Positions 21,702 to 35,670 of a DNA stretch of 64,000 nucleotides are shown one piece after another (position 1 is the first letter of the stretch; each line of letters opens with the position of its first letter). The notes under the pieces are model-generated. The model searched no databases, was not told the DNA's origin, and saw nothing but the letters and a program-made list of their open reading frames with translations. Both the position numbers and the translations under genes were made by a program. The DNA is taken from assembly GCA_023525715.1 (NCBI GenBank), contig CM042017.1:76370166-76434165 (forward strand), written 5' to 3'. This DNA is from Cichorium intybus (taxonomy: Eukaryota > Streptophyta > Magnoliopsida > Asterales > Asteraceae).

Positions 21702-24634
21702 CTCCTCCAGTGCGGAAATCATCTGCCCCAAAGACCAGTCTGACCGATTAGCCCGCTATAACCGTATCTCGTACTCATGGGAACATGACGCAGTATCGCT
21801 ACAATAAAGGACCTGACACTCCCGATCTGCACGAAGTACTCACAGGAACACAGCATAACACTACCTTAACAGAGCATAGTACTACCCATCCGGTCAACAC
21901 CCCTATCTCTCACCGACCATGACGCAACACTACCACAAACAGCGCACAATACTACGGTACCCGTATGAGATACCAATCCCTCAAATCGTAGAATCCTAAA
22001 TCGATCACTATACTAATAAGACCCACTCGCTCCTAACCAATGCTTATCCTTGTTCCTACAATCCCTTATATTTTCCGAATAACATGACCCTTGTCATGTC
22101 TTGATCTTGTCACTGCTTAATATGTTGCTTCCCTGCTAATCCTTCCACATGATACACAATCTCACCAAACGTTTCCCCAATACCTCGTGTTGACCCCTTC
22201 CTAACTTCCGCCCAACCTTTCCTGCCTTGGAAGGCTTCTCGCCTCACGATCCTTTCCTTCCTTTGAAACTATTGACTAGTGCTCCTGAGACAAGTTGTCA
22301 TATAGGGCATATTCTTTTTCCCAAGGCTCCTAAGCCATACGTATAACCCTTGTTGAAGCCTGAAGCAGATCCCCAATCTCTGGATAATTCCTCTGCGCCA
22401 ATTTTTTGAGTGTCAGTCATTGCAAGTAGAACCTTGTATCCTGAGTTGCCATAGCTTTCGCATTCTTATGGTCGAACCAACAGGTCGTGTCGTCTCCTCA
22501 GTCTGGTATCTCACCTTCCATGTTCTGCCATATTTATACCAAAACCCGAATCTCTCGCTCCCACTGCTGTCAAGGTCATGAATCGAAACGGAAAGACAAT
22601 CGTCCAACCTCCATGCCTTAACGAGAATAGTCAAAATTCCTATAGAGGTGACCATGCTTCCCTAGGGCGGCCAAGATCATTGCCTCTTCGTAGTGTATAC
22701 AAACTTCCAACCGTATCCTCGAGGTCGTAGAATTTCCTTCACTCCAAACCATTCCAAACACCTTTACCCCAAGGTGAAAGCTACTCAATGCACCAATAAC
22801 CACTTACCAGCTCCGGTACGAGATGTCACTCCCATCTTCCTCCACAAAGCTACCACAACATTCCCTCTCCCCAAGGCCTTCGTCCCTACCTCGCCAGGTC
22901 GCGGATATCCATTCACATGCTGGCTCCTTCATCGCCACGAGACTTCCATCCCCTATGGCCGATAATGTCACACTGGGAGCCCTTCTTCCCCGTCTGCTTC
23001 AGTCCCTCTACTTGTTGTAATTTGTCCGAGAAGTCATCTTTTGTGGTTCTTCATCTCATACGTCACACACTACACGCGGTCTCCGCCATACATTGTACGC
23101 AGTCTCTAATTACTCTATTTCCTGTTGTGTCGTAGGAACTCTATAGTCCAACAGCCCCAGTAGCTGGATGGACACTTCCCGCTCCTCGGTGACACAAGGC
23201 AACATGATGCCTTGATTAACAGGTCAACACTTAAGTCAATCCGGATCCTCGTCCATCTCCCAAAAGGAATACCCGGTAATCCTCTGGAACCTATCTATAG
23301 ATTCCCAAGCCACAGTTTCTAACCAGCTGCCAATTCCTTCTCCCTCTATCATCATAACCCAAGCTAACCCAAGTCAAATGCTTGATAATTCATAATGCAG
23401 GTACTTCCATGCTCTAGTAGCTGAGCTACTTGCATTAAGCTTCATTTCTTCTATTTGAGCAGCAATTCTCCCCCACTTGGAGTCTGCACCAATACCTAGT
23501 GCTGATCGCGATCGATCAGCGCCTCGAACCTTTGCAACCAATCCAATCCTCATACCATGCTGATTTAGTCCATTGGAAAGGAACAAGGTCTATTGGGATT
23601 CACATCCATAGACCTTCGAAACATCGCCATACAAAACCCATACGCATTGTCTAGCAAACCCAGATGCATCGCCTAACACATTTCTATCAATCATAGCCCT
23701 CGTTGATACCTCAGCGACTATTAAATTTGGCACCTTACCTTCCATCCCGATCCATCTTAATCGGTCACATCCGAACCGACTCCTGATCCATTCTTCTTGA
23801 TCGAACATCACCACGGTGAAGACGTGTATTGTCTTTTTGCCACTAATCCATAATGTGAATCATACCTGATTCTCTACTTTACCTGGTTCCTTAGAATTTT
23901 GGGTAACTTTTCCTGACTCAGGTATGAATCTTGTACTTTCGGTAGTACGGGCCCTGTACTACCTTCCACACCTATTCATACATGTTCCATAATTTTTCCA
24001 CCTTTCCTCTAAGTTGCACTCACTCGTCTATTAGACATTTGTATTCATACGGTCCCGCACCAAAGTGCCTAACACTCATCCTAGGCTACCTAGGATCTTA
24101 TACCCCACTCGTGCCTAAAAGAACTTCTGCTAACACCGTCGGTTTTCCTCACAGACACACAGTCGTACGAAATCAAGAATAAGATAGACGTTTGAACAAA
24201 TGATCTTACCCTAAAGTCACAACCAAACAAGGAACAGCCACTAAGGCCAGACTAAGAATTCTTATGCTATCTTATCCTAATTGTATATAACATAATAGCA
24301 TTCACTAAGCAACCTAGTAGTGTTAGCATAGATTCTAAAGCAACACATAGTAACAAATAACAGGCAGTAATGCATCCTAATCCAACCAGTTCTAGCATAC
24401 ATTTCCTGACTACGTTCTATGCCTACTTTTTAGCATAACACATATCATCACATAGCACAAACTTGGCATGGGTAATTAGGAATCACAAAACTTACTTGAG
24501 CTCGGTTGACGGTTCGTATCACATCTCCTTTTATCAAATTAACTTTTTCAAAAATCATTTTCATAACGAAAAACTCTCAGTCCTAAGCTTGAGTTTGGAT
24601 TTCTAATACAGTTCATCCAAATCCCTCAAACCAA
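21702..24634 (-). mobile_element. Non-coding interior of a minus-strand gypsy-like element
   Basis: It lies inside the primer site and LTR at 24635-25597. The first 150 bases next to the primer site on the minus strand match the leader of the plus-strand gypsy element at 62481 onward (shared words GGATGAACTGTATT, GCTTAGGACTGAG, GAACCGTCA, CCATGCCAAGTTTGTG). Beyond that there is no gag or pol. The sequence is balanced in base composition with only short frames, suggesting a large non-autonomous element or heavy decay. Confidence 0.5.
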
Positions 24635-24648
24635 GCCTCTGATATCAA
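24635..24648 (-). other. Mutated primer binding site
   Basis: The plus strand reads GCCTCTGATATCAA, close to the complement of TTGGTATCAGAGCC but with changes. It is two bases from the LTR end at 24651. Confidence 0.65.
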
Positions 24649-24650
24649 CT

Positions 24651-25597
24651 TGTAATGCCCCAATTTCCAACAAAAAATTTCTTTTAAAATATAAGTAAAA
24701 ACATAAATAATCTTATTAGAATATTAAAACGGTGTTCATCAAAACTATTATCAGAGTATATACGTCCCACAATTATAAAAATCTCTATTAACAAAATAAC
24801 TGCAAAACATAAATATGCGATGCACCACCATCACGCTGAGCTCACCCCTTTATCAACTGCAGTACCTGAAATTTTTTTAAAATCAACAGGTAAGCATAAA
24901 GCTTAGTGAGTTCGACAAATACCATACATGCCCACACATTCAACAACCAGCCACCGAGAACGACCCAACCCTACCCGTGATACAACACCTACGGGTGCTC
25001 ATGATACAACACCTATGGGACAGGGGCGGTTCTACACATGATACAGATAAGAACCACAATTATAAAACAAATCATATAACTGTAAATAACACACAAGTTG
25101 CCTAACATGCAACATCATATATTAAGGTGAGGATACTCACCTGAATCCAAAACCGTATGGATAATCTCTAATATCCTAATCTAGGCTCTTCCAATCACCT
25201 AAATCCCAAACATACAACATATCAACCAAAGGTATCGAACCCGGATCTTGAAAGACGTGACTCGGCCTTCTAAACCTTTAGAAAAATGCCATGAACACAC
25301 TCCAGGTCGTGGGAACTGATTAGGGTTTCTGAATCCCTTTTTAGGATGAAATGAGCCACTATTTATAGGCCTGGAGGAAGTTAGCGCTGCTTACTCCAAG
25401 GTTAGCGTCACTAACCTTGGTCCTCCGGCAGACTCGGCTTGGTCGGCCCCGAAATCGCGACAGCCTAGATCTTCCTCAACAGACGAATAACGTCATTAAA
25501 GGAAAAGTTAGCGTCTCTAACCTCCATTAGAGTCGCTAATGGTGAAAGTTAGCGCCGCTAACTTGGTCTTTTGGCAAATTTGGGAACGAGTCTTACA
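24651..25597 (-). mobile_element. Ty3/gypsy LTR, minus strand (947 bp)
   Basis: On the minus strand it runs TGTAAGACTCG...GGGGCATTACA, paralleling TGTAAGACCCG...GGGGCGTTACA at 61006-62465. It has TTAGCGCCGCTAA-type repeats at 25380-25565, a minus-strand TATA box (25367-25360), the inverted repeat GGTGAGTATCCTCACC (25151-25136) and a small repeat of GATACAACACCTA. A predicted intron runs 25150-24866. It appears inserted in a copia LTR, whose remainder follows. Confidence 0.75.
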
Positions 25598-25729
25598 TTA
25601 ATAAAGTAATTTCTCATTTTGCTTTTCTGTCACTATTTGTTTTTCTGGGTCATGAGGACAACCCAAAAGGACCCTGCTATTATTAGAAATATTACCAACA
25701 GTTGATGACCTTGGACACTATTTCCAACA
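25598..25729 (-). mobile_element. Copia LTR fragment, minus strand
   Basis: This is the start of a copia LTR (minus strand TGTTGGAAATAGTGTCCAAGG). It is closely similar to the solo LTR ending at 57333, sharing TTTGTTTTTCTGGGTCATGA. It is cut at 25597 by the gypsy LTR. Confidence 0.75.
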
Positions 25730-26386
25730 AGATTGTGCTAAATGTGTTGTTTATACCAAGTTTCTTAAAGTATTAGGTGAGTTTCACTTCTATACGTGTG
25801 ATGATGTGTGAGGCATATGTGTTCTTGTATGATTGTATGTGAAGTATGCATTGGTAGTTGTCGTGAGGGACCATGCAACAGAAAAGGGTTTTTTATACTA
25901 ACATTCCTTGTGGGGGATGTGTACAAACAATGCCACATAAATAAAAAAGGGTGGCATACTTACAGTCCTTGCAGAGTATTATGTACAGCCATGCCACAAT
26001 TTATGTGATACATATTACCAGTTATATGCTTATGTTCCATGTTGTTGTATCTCTATTAAGTGTGCTCACTAAGTGTTTTACTTACTCGCTACTATTGAAC
26101 ACTTTCAAGTTAAAATGATAGTTTTGAAAAAAGGACACGACGTGATCGCTCCAAACTCGTATCATAGTAATTCAGGGGACCTTTAAGATTAGATTGATGT
26201 TTTAAAGTCTTCTGGTTATTTGCAATGTTTGTTTAAGTTTAACACCATTTGGGAAATGATTAGTGAAACTATAAAGCCTTTTTATAACAATGTTTATTCA
26301 GTCAAAGTTTTATGAAAATATTAGTTTGGCAAAATTCTTATTTTGTCTATAAGCTTACTATGGTTATAAAATTTTTGGGTGTTACA
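25730..26386 (+). mobile_element. Gypsy LTR fragment, plus strand
   Basis: It ends TTTTGGGTGTTACA, like other gypsy LTRs here, and contains TTAGGTGAGTTTCAC (25774-25788), comparable to their donor-like motif. No primer site follows. The left limit is the copia LTR fragment. Confidence 0.45.
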
Positions 26387-28042
26387 TGAGGAAATTTGCA
26401 TCAATATTTTTAAGGGGTCTTGAGGAATGGGTCTTGGAAAGGAATTAAATCAGAGGTTTAAATAGAGAAGATTAGGGATTTGGATTGGTGTCGCCAGAAA
26501 TGGTCCAGTGAATAAGTTATTACTGAGATCAAGTTCGGTGAGGACATAAAGGTCTTTAAAGCTCTATCGGATTATGCCTGTGAACATATAGTTATTAAGG
26601 TGAAGTAGATAAAGATTTATACATGCACCTACCGACCCCAATGGATCGCTCATTTCCTCTATCAAATCTGCACCAAATACACCTTTGGAAGCATATACAT
26701 TTGACCGAACCCATGATCCCAATATCCCTTTTCAGGTCACTTTTAAATTGTTGGCTTCCATGCTTAGAGAGCAATATAGGCATTCTTGAGATTTTAAGGT
26801 GAAAGAGCTGACAAATTTAACAGAAACATTGGGCATGGTTTTGGTCTTCAAAATCTAATTGGTTTGTTTCTGACTTTTTGAAAACTTATAAAAGGTGGGA
26901 GATGGATGGTGGTGGTGGTGGACGGTGGAAGGTGGTGGTTCTTCAAGAACATGAGCATGAACAAACTTGATTGTCATGGTGGATGGTTGTTATTCTTGAA
27001 GAAGAGGGATGGTGTTCTTCGTTTCCTCCGACAGAACAATCCCAAAAGATTTTTTATCTAATTAATTAAATGATTGGTCAGTCAAGGTCTGCTTACGTAT
27101 CAATGACGTGGTCACTTACAAATGGGTGAGTATTTGACTAAATCCCCTATTTAATAGGTAAAATACAACTTTAATGACATATTGCGCAAAAAAAAAACAT
27201 TTATGACCAATTTGGGACAAAACATAGAGTTAGTTGTGTTACAATGACATTAACCCAAAAATAAACACAAAATCATAACCAAAATTTTGATTCAAATATG
27301 AAATTTGAAAAGAAAGAAAAATTTAGCAAAAATCTGTATGAATGTATTGTGTCGACTAATGATACACTTTTGTGTACGGGGAGCATGCTTGCATAAAACA
27401 GCATTAACCGAAGTCAATCTTGGTTCACAGTTGCCCCTACCATGCAAAAAAGAGAGATTTAGTGCTAGTACGAATTACAAGCCTATACATTTATTCTAAT
27501 ATAGACAAAACCCATTTTTCCAATAGAATAGTCATAGAAAAAAGGCCTCCTTTTTATGTAGAACTGACAATTTGTATATCTGTGTCGTATATACGTATCA
27601 AATACGAATTTACATGACACAGACAAGACACGAATTGTAAAACGGACTAGATATGAAACAATCACACGACACAAAATAAGTTGTGTGACACGAGACACGA
27701 CACGATTACAAACATGTTTTCAACCGTGTTACACAAAAACAAAGATTTACACAAACATGAACGTTATATTTCAAATGAAATGAAAGGATATTGCTAAAAA
27801 AAGCTAAAATAAAAAAAACTAACATGCTAAATTTTACTTATTTATTCGTGTCTTATATGTGTTTATTCATGTCGTATACATGTCACATGTAACACGAAAA
27901 TTATTTGTGTCTATACGTCTTTATTCGTGCCTAATTCATATCTGACATGTATACAATACTAAACACGAATTTGAAATTCATGTCGATGCGAATAGACACA
28001 AAACACGAATTTATAAAACTCATACACGAAACACTAATACCA
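26387..28042. other. Unassigned intergenic sequence
   Basis: 26387-27500 has no recognisable gene; a GGTGGT-rich patch is at 26900-26940. 27560-28040 is rich in ACACGA/TCGTGT words in both orientations, typical of an old MITE, but ends could not be set. Confidence 0.3.
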
Positions 28043-28050
28043 TATTCATG

Positions 28051-29369
28051 CAGGGGCGGATCTGGGCTTTAGCCCACAGTGGCACGGGCCACTACTGAAA
28101 TTTGGCCTAGAAGTAGCTTAGGTATAGTCTTCAGCCCAAAATTAAAAGCCCAAAAGAAAGAAATAAAAGAAATTAGCAGCCCAGCAAGAAAGGGAATACG
28201 ACATTACGACAATACGCAAACGGATTAGGCAAACACGCAAATACGCATCAGAAAGAAAGTTGCCCCCTGTCTCGCTGAAGTCTGAAGTCGGAAAAAAAAA
28301 TCGAAGCATTCGCTGAAGTCGCTGTCTCCTTGCTGAAGCTATTTCGATTTTCGAACCACCTCAATAATTGTTGTCGCTGTCTTCTGTTGTTGCTGAAGCT
28401 ATTCCGAAATTAGTAGTAGAAAAACCCCAATTTTGAGCTCTCTTCAAAGTGCAAACCCTAGAAGGCTAGAAGGAAACAAGTAAGTATCTCTTTTTGAAGT
28501 TTATGATATTCAAGCTTCAATTGTTTCCTTTTGTTTTGGTTTTATGATATTCAAGCTTCAATTGTTTCCTTTTGTTTTGGTTCATGGTAGTTATTCAAAA
28601 TTATATATTGAACTTTTGGTTCATGAATGGACTGATTATTGGCAACGTTGTTTCTTTTATTAACTGTTTGTTTAAAGTGATATCTTATAGAAGTATTTTG
28701 GCATAAATTCTTGAAAAGCTTTAAGAGCTCAAGTCCATTATCTCACTAGAAAAGCTTTAAGAGCTCAACAACTGCACTATCTCATTAATTGTAGTGGCAT
28801 TTTGGTCCCATTAATTGGATTTTCTCTCAACTTAACATCAGTTAATTGACTTCACTAGCTTACCAGATCAACGGTTTAATTTGACGTAATTGACTTCATG
28901 AATTCATACACTCATGTTTTCAATTCTTAATAGCTTATTATATATGACACACAAGGGTCACTGAAATGTGAAAGTGACAGCTTATTATGTTATTGTAGCA
29001 TCCTACTTTTCAATTCTATGTTATTATAGCATCCTACTTTTCAATTTTGTTTTCAATTCTAACTGACATCCTACTTTCCAATTCTTTTTTCAATTTACAC
29101 ACGAGCCACACCACAGATATCCTACTTTTCAATTATGTTTTCAATTATATGGTCACACAAACGTCCTACAAAATTTTCAATTGTTTGTTAATAACTTATT
29201 ATACAAGAAGGTGACAGCAAACTGAAGAAAGCGTCAAATTTAAAATATGATATCTAGACTAGTTTATTATATTTATTGTAATCGTACTTTTATTTTTTTT
29301 AAATCTTATTATATTGCATAAAAAAAATTTTGGTGCCACCCCTGCCCCACATTTCTGGTTCCGCCCCTG
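28051..29369. mobile_element. Non-autonomous hAT element, 1319 bp
   Basis: The inverted ends are CAGGGGCGGATCTGG and CTGGTTCCGCCCCTG. Perfect 8-bp duplications TATTCATG flank it (28043-28050, 29370-29377). A 57-bp segment around TATGATATTCAAGCTTCAA is duplicated near 28500-28560. No transposase frame is present. Confidence 0.93.
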
Positions 29370-29377
29370 TATTCATG

Positions 29378-30806
29378 TGGTATCTGACGTGTCATGTACC
29401 AAATCACCAAATGTAATTTTATCTTAGAACAAATGTTGTAACTTAATTGCCGAATGTATTTCTCTTGTGTACTAATGATATTTATCTTACCATTCTAGAA
29501 AATCATTAATAAATTTATTCTGAAATGACCGAAAATGATACATTCTCGACAAAGTTATCAATTTTTTAAAACACAAAAAACTAGATATTTTAATTTTCAT
29601 TGGGTTAACTGTGGAAAGATTTTTTTATTTAACCATTAGGAACTTGTTTTTATTTAAAAAAATCATTTTAAGTTCTTCCCATTAATTAGTTGTAAATAAG
29701 AAAAAGAAAATATAAACTTCTAGGTTAATGATGATTGTTTAAAAAAAATTCAAACTTTTAATGATTAAGTCACAAATAAAAATTTCTTGAGTGGTTGAAC
29801 CAAATAAATTTTAAACTATAATTATTTTTATAAAAATCAAAGTTCTATGTAACGATTTTTTGAAGAAAAAAACACCCCCTCAATGGTAAAAGAAATTAAC
29901 TTTATGGTTACATAAAAGAACCAAGCTATATTGATTTCTATAAAATTTACAAAATCTCTTTTTCCTAATGATATTTTTTGTCAATATCCCTAGCATTTTA
30001 TATTTTTATTAAAAATGCACTTAACTTAAGAGAAAGTAAGTGACTAGCTAGGACACTGGGGCTTACGGTTTGTTTAAGAGTTGCATATGATATGGTCTCT
30101 GAGTTGTACTACAAAAAGTCAATCTCCATTTGCTTCATTATGATGTCTATACTGACATGAATGCACCAAACCAACACCTAAGCCTACACCTAGTCCTACA
30201 CCTACCACTCTCGACATTACGCCAGTCAAAATGTAGACCGAGACTTCATCTATTTTATCTTTTTGGGAAATGGCTTCGTATATTAAATGCCTTCTACATC
30301 AAAAATACTATGTCACATTGTCACTAGTGTTGTATATGGATTGGTTCGTAATGATTTTTTTTAAAACGGGTGTCACTATTAATACCGTGTTGTAGAAAAC
30401 TTCAAAATTTGTGTATCTTGAATGTTTATTTTAAGTTTTATTTGTCTTTAGTGTTATTGTGTAGATACAATAAACGTTTTAGATTATAATGTGAACTTAG
30501 TCATGTTTATATTTTCAATATACATTATTTGCATACTTATAATAAATTCTATATTACATATTTTGTATATAACTAATAATGATAATGGATGTTGGTTTTT
30601 TGTATCAGTTCTTTGAGAAACAAATATCTGAAATAATGAATCGGGGATAAGATTTATAGTTATATGATAATTGAATTGGACTAATTTTTACTATTCTTTA
30701 AAATGTTAGCTTTTAAGTGTATTAATTGTTCTACTGTTTTGATTGTTTTGCATGTTGGTCGATTCAAAGAAATATATTATCCAAACGTAATGAAATAAGA
30801 AAAAAC
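29378..30806. other. AT-rich intergenic sequence, nothing recognised
   Basis: Only short frames and A/T tracts are present. No repeat ends or motifs could be assigned. Confidence 0.4.
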
Positions 30807-30809
30807 TAA

Positions 30810-31139
30810 GAGCGTGTTTGATTCACAGAATTTGAAAGAATTCGAAGGAATTGGAATGTAAATTTCAATAAACATTGTGTTTGGTTGATTTCAGATTCCA
30901 CTTCTTATGTTGCATTAAAAAGACAAAAATGCCCCTCCTACCACATCTTTATTTTAGTCATGATTCAATAAAAGAGTATTTTGGTCATATTACCAATTGT
31001 TTTGACAAATCTGCAAACCAAACAGAAAACAAATTTCATTCCATGCCAACCAAACGCATAACAATTATAATTCATTCAAATTCAAATTCCTTTAATAGAT
31101 TACATTCCTTCCAAAAATATTCTGCAAACCAAACGGTCC
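30810..31139. mobile_element. Tourist-like (PIF/Harbinger) MITE
   Basis: It starts GAGCGTGTTTGATTCACAGA and ends TCTGCAAACCAAACGGTCC. TAA target duplications lie at 30807-30809 and 31140-31142. The inner arms carry GGAATTTGAA-type inverted words. Confidence 0.75.
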
Positions 31140-31142
31140 TAA

Positions 31143-31564
31143 GGAATTGCCAACCCAAGAATTAGTATTTAAATCTATATATAGGCTATCCAATCTAACA
31201 TTAATTATAATATTTTAGAATGGGAAATTAAGAAGTGCAAGGAAAGATATGGATGAGTTCTTTTGTGAAGTCACGTTTCATATGTTTAATTGACAATTCC
31301 GAAAACATCCAGGATGTGATACATCTAGTTTGAAAAATTATTTATTAAGTTTACAAATTATTATTTTTATACATATCTAGTTAGTTTTTTTGTCGTTCAC
31401 CAATAAGGTTATCTTTTATATTCAAAAAATATCCTTACGAGTGATTAGGGTAAGTTAAAGCTTATTAGCATTTACGTGTCCTCTATGTAACTTATTAGCA
31501 TTTACGTGCCCTCTATGTAACTTTTGAAAAACCTGATACTCAAAATACAAAACAACCGACCACC
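31143..31564. other. AT-rich spacer
   Basis: It includes a short direct repeat CTTATTAGCATTTACGTG (about 31467 and 31491). Nothing else was recognised. Confidence 0.35.
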
Positions 31565-31700
31565 ATGTCTTATTCGTCTAATTGTTCCAAGAAAAATGAA
31601 GATATGTAAGCTGAATATCATTGCCATTGTGGGTTTGCCTTCTCGATTAAGGACATCCTGGATCGAAGATATCCCCGGAAAAAGTTTTTGAGTGTGCCGT
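31565..31700 (+). pseudogene. Fragment of a GRF-type zinc-finger gene
   Basis: Starting at ATG 31565 the frame gives MSYSSNCSKKNEDM, then a stop at 31607. It continues in pieces CHCG, LPSRLRTSWIEDIPGK and KKFLSVP. Together these match the GRF zinc-finger pattern CxCG...TSW...PGxxFxxCP, but only by switching frame twice; the final Cys is Val. Such small GRF-finger proteins are common in plant genomes, often next to transposons. This one is broken and probably not translated. Confidence 0.6.
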
Positions 31701-31871
31701 AACTCTACGGTAAATCAAGCAATTTCGCTTTAGTTTTAGTCCTCTTCATTTAACCTTTTTGTTTTTGAAGAATTTAACGGAAAATTAATAATTCTGGGAA
31801 GGGGTTGATCCATAACAACCAAATAAGAAGATGAAGTCGAAGAAGATAGGTGAAACGCAAGCATGCATACT

Positions 31872-32380
31872 TAGGGCTGTAAACGAATCGAACGAACATT
31901 AACGAGGGCTTGTTCATGTTTGTTCGCTTAAGTTAACCCAACAAACGAACGAACACGAATGGATGAACGAACGAGTTTTCTTATTCATGTTCTTTTGTTT
32001 AACAAATTATGTTGTTCATGTTCGTTCGTGAACATGCTAAACGAAGATAAACGAACAAACATAAACGAACAGAGATAAACAAACATAATTAAACATATAT
32101 TAATATAAACGGACATATAATATTGTAAGATAATTAAACACAATTGAATATATATGAACATAAAATGAATAAACCTAAACGAACGTAAATGAACAACATA
32201 AACGAACGTTCACGAACATAATTAAACGAACGAGACCATTGTTCATGTTTGTTCGTTTAACTGAACGAACAATAATTCGTGTTCATGTTCGTTCATTTAT
32301 TAAATAAACGAACATAAAGGAACTTATCGTCGAATAATTCACGAACGATTCGCTGAACGTTCTGTTCATTTAAAGCCCTA
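31872..32380. mobile_element. hAT-type MITE, 509 bp
   Basis: The ends are TAGGGCTGTAAACGAA and the complement of TAGGGCTTTAAATGAA. The flanking 8-bp duplications TGCATACT and TGTATACT differ by one base. The interior consists of AACGAAC/GTTCGTT words. Confidence 0.85.
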
Positions 32381-32388
32381 TGTATACT

Positions 32389-33290
<902 letters not shown>

Positions 33291-33330
33291 ATATTACGAT
33301 TCCTCATGTAGTAGATTCATCCTTAACTTG

Positions 33331-33391
<61 letters not shown>
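33331..33391. repeat. (AT)n microsatellite
   Basis: About 61 bp of pure AT repeat, just downstream of the SINE body. Confidence 0.97.
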
Positions 33392-33394
<3 letters not shown>

Positions 33395-33607
33395 AAAAGG
33401 ATGTTATCCATGTATATGTTACAATGAAACCAAGCTTAAAGGTTCTTAAACAACTATATGCATTATTTAAAGACTTAGTTAGGAAAGATCTTTTCTCCCC
33501 CAACTATAAAACCCAAAGTCTAAATGGATAAGCTATTTCCCTCTTACTTTTACAACACTTAATCAACAACCTCTAAGCTTCATTCAACTCATACCTAAGA
33601 TTATTCA

Positions 33608-34215
33608 TGTTGGTTTTATGTTTATAGTCATAATAAGTTTGTAATATTACTGTATATATCAAGGTTCTTTCGGGTTATACTCAAGAGATGATTTAGCTAC
33701 AAGAGATCAAAAGTAAACATGAGGGAGTAAGTTTATTAATATATCAAAGTAAATGTATATTAATTAGAAATTAGAAGTGTATAAAGGGCTTAAGTGAAAA
33801 TATCAACTATTTAAAATTTAAAAGTCCTGATGCAAAATGGGATAAGATAAGCATGAATACCCATCATGATTGGTGAATTTAGGGTATTCCAAGCTATAAT
33901 ATCGTGCTCCCCCTCACTCTTCTCTCAACTTGTCACCTCTCTGAAACCATAGACAAAGGTTGCTTGCTCTTCAAGCAACGAGTTGTTCCACTCCATCAGA
34001 TGCTGAAGCATTGTCTTAGTTGCGGTTTTATTAGGTCGATTCCTGCTACTGTGACTTAGTCATCCTACATACATCAGATTTGTAATTAAGGTATTCTTTG
34101 ATCTCGTACTTTAGTTTCGTCGTTGTTAGTTCTCTTGATCTTGTGATCCGTGGTGGAATACAAATATCTATTTTGCTTCCACTGCATGTATTTGTGTTAT
34201 CATCGTATTCCAACA
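33608..34215 (+). mobile_element. Copia LTR with adjacent primer site
   Basis: The segment ends GTATTCCAACA directly before the primer site. TGTTGG at 33608 is the best matching start, giving 608 bp. The right end is well supported; the left end is a guess from the inverted terminal bases. Confidence 0.55.
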
Positions 34216-34216
34216 G

Positions 34217-34228
34217 TGGTATCAGAGC
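34217..34228 (+). other. Primer binding site, tRNA-iMet
   Basis: A perfect TGGTATCAGAGC, one base after the LTR end at 34215. Confidence 0.88.
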
Positions 34229-35670
34229 CATTTGATCATAGTTTAGCACTGTTAGCAATTGTTTTGATCAACTAGAATATGTTAAAATTTGATTTTTTTA
34301 GAAACTCGGAAGTCTGTTCATATATTGCATCGCGATCTTCTGGATATGGCGTCGCGATCTTCTAACTGGTTGCAATTACCTGGTTTCTTCTTGTCTCGAT
34401 CCTTCGGTTGTCACGACAAGATCTGATGGTAAAAGTCGTGATCCCTTGTTTCTACGTGATGCGACCATGTGTTTTATGTGTTGCATACTTTTGACAGATC
34501 AGTCCTTGAACAAGGAAATTTTAAAAAATGGTTTTAAAAGTAAATAATTAACAGAGGTTTTATGGATCAAAATAGTTCAACATAAATTAAATAGTTTAAT
34601 TTAGAAATATTTCTAAACCACCTATCTATTGTGTATTAATTGCTTAAATGAGTTGGGCATGAAAGTCATTTAAACATGAATGTATACAATGTATTAATCA
34701 AAATATTTTGAAGTAGGTATTTGATATGCACTTTTAAATGTATAAAAATGTGAATTATAATTGTATAGATCCGGTAATATTTGGCCTCGACTTGACCTAT
34801 GCTTGTGATATTTGAATGGTTAATTTTGGTTATTCGTTTTTTTGCGACCTGCGGGTCGTTGTGTTTTCGTTAAACGTAATATAATTTTTTTCCTTTAATT
34901 TTTATTATAATATATTAGTTAGAAAATTGTATTAGACTTTTTAATGTAACCAAAAATGCTGAAGACCACCAAAATGGGAGACAATGGAGCATGATGACAA
35001 ACAAAGAGTAGCTGGTGTATCCTTGTGGTTGTTTGTCCCTAGATTTTACTGCTTTGTTCCTCATGTTGGCTCACGGGAAAACTCATAGGATTTCAAGAAA
35101 ATGTTACCGCTAATATCTTGCATTTATTTTATTTGTTGCATTGTTGCTTAATTGAAATTGAAAACACAAACAATTTTAAAACTTGAGATGTCTTAATTGA
35201 ACGAAACAAAATCCTATTTTATAAAAATGTAAATCTTATGTTGCCCATGTAAAACCACACAATATGCCTTCCGGCATGGGAAGTGTCATAGCCAATACGT
35301 TGGATAGGACCCAACCAAAATGATGTGATACTCGTGATAATTCATGAATCATGGGCCAAGTTTCACGTGGTTTTTTATGGTCGATTTACCATCCAAACAT
35401 GTCATCCGCGACATACCTGTCTTGGGATAAGATAAACATAAAGGGATTAAACATACCATTGAAAGTCAATGAATCCCGAAAGATGTAGGAGTTTCGTAGG
35501 GACTGAAATTGGCAAAGAGCATTGCCTATCTAAATAAATTTTGGGGTTGATTACGAGATACATCTTCACCACTAGAAGCGAAATATCGATCCTATCCTTA
35601 ACTAAAATTATTTTTGGATAATTAATTTTTTAAGGATTAATCAAACTAAAACTCTACTTTTCTATAGATG
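34229..35670 (+). other. Decayed interior after the copia LTR
   Basis: No gag or pol frame is visible. The stretch ends where the outer gypsy LTR begins at 35671, so the copia element is probably truncated there. Confidence 0.4.

Noticed and set aside
35666..35670. AGATG as target duplication of the outer gypsy-type element
   Set aside because: No matching AGATG was found after any plausible right LTR end between 57340 and 58200.
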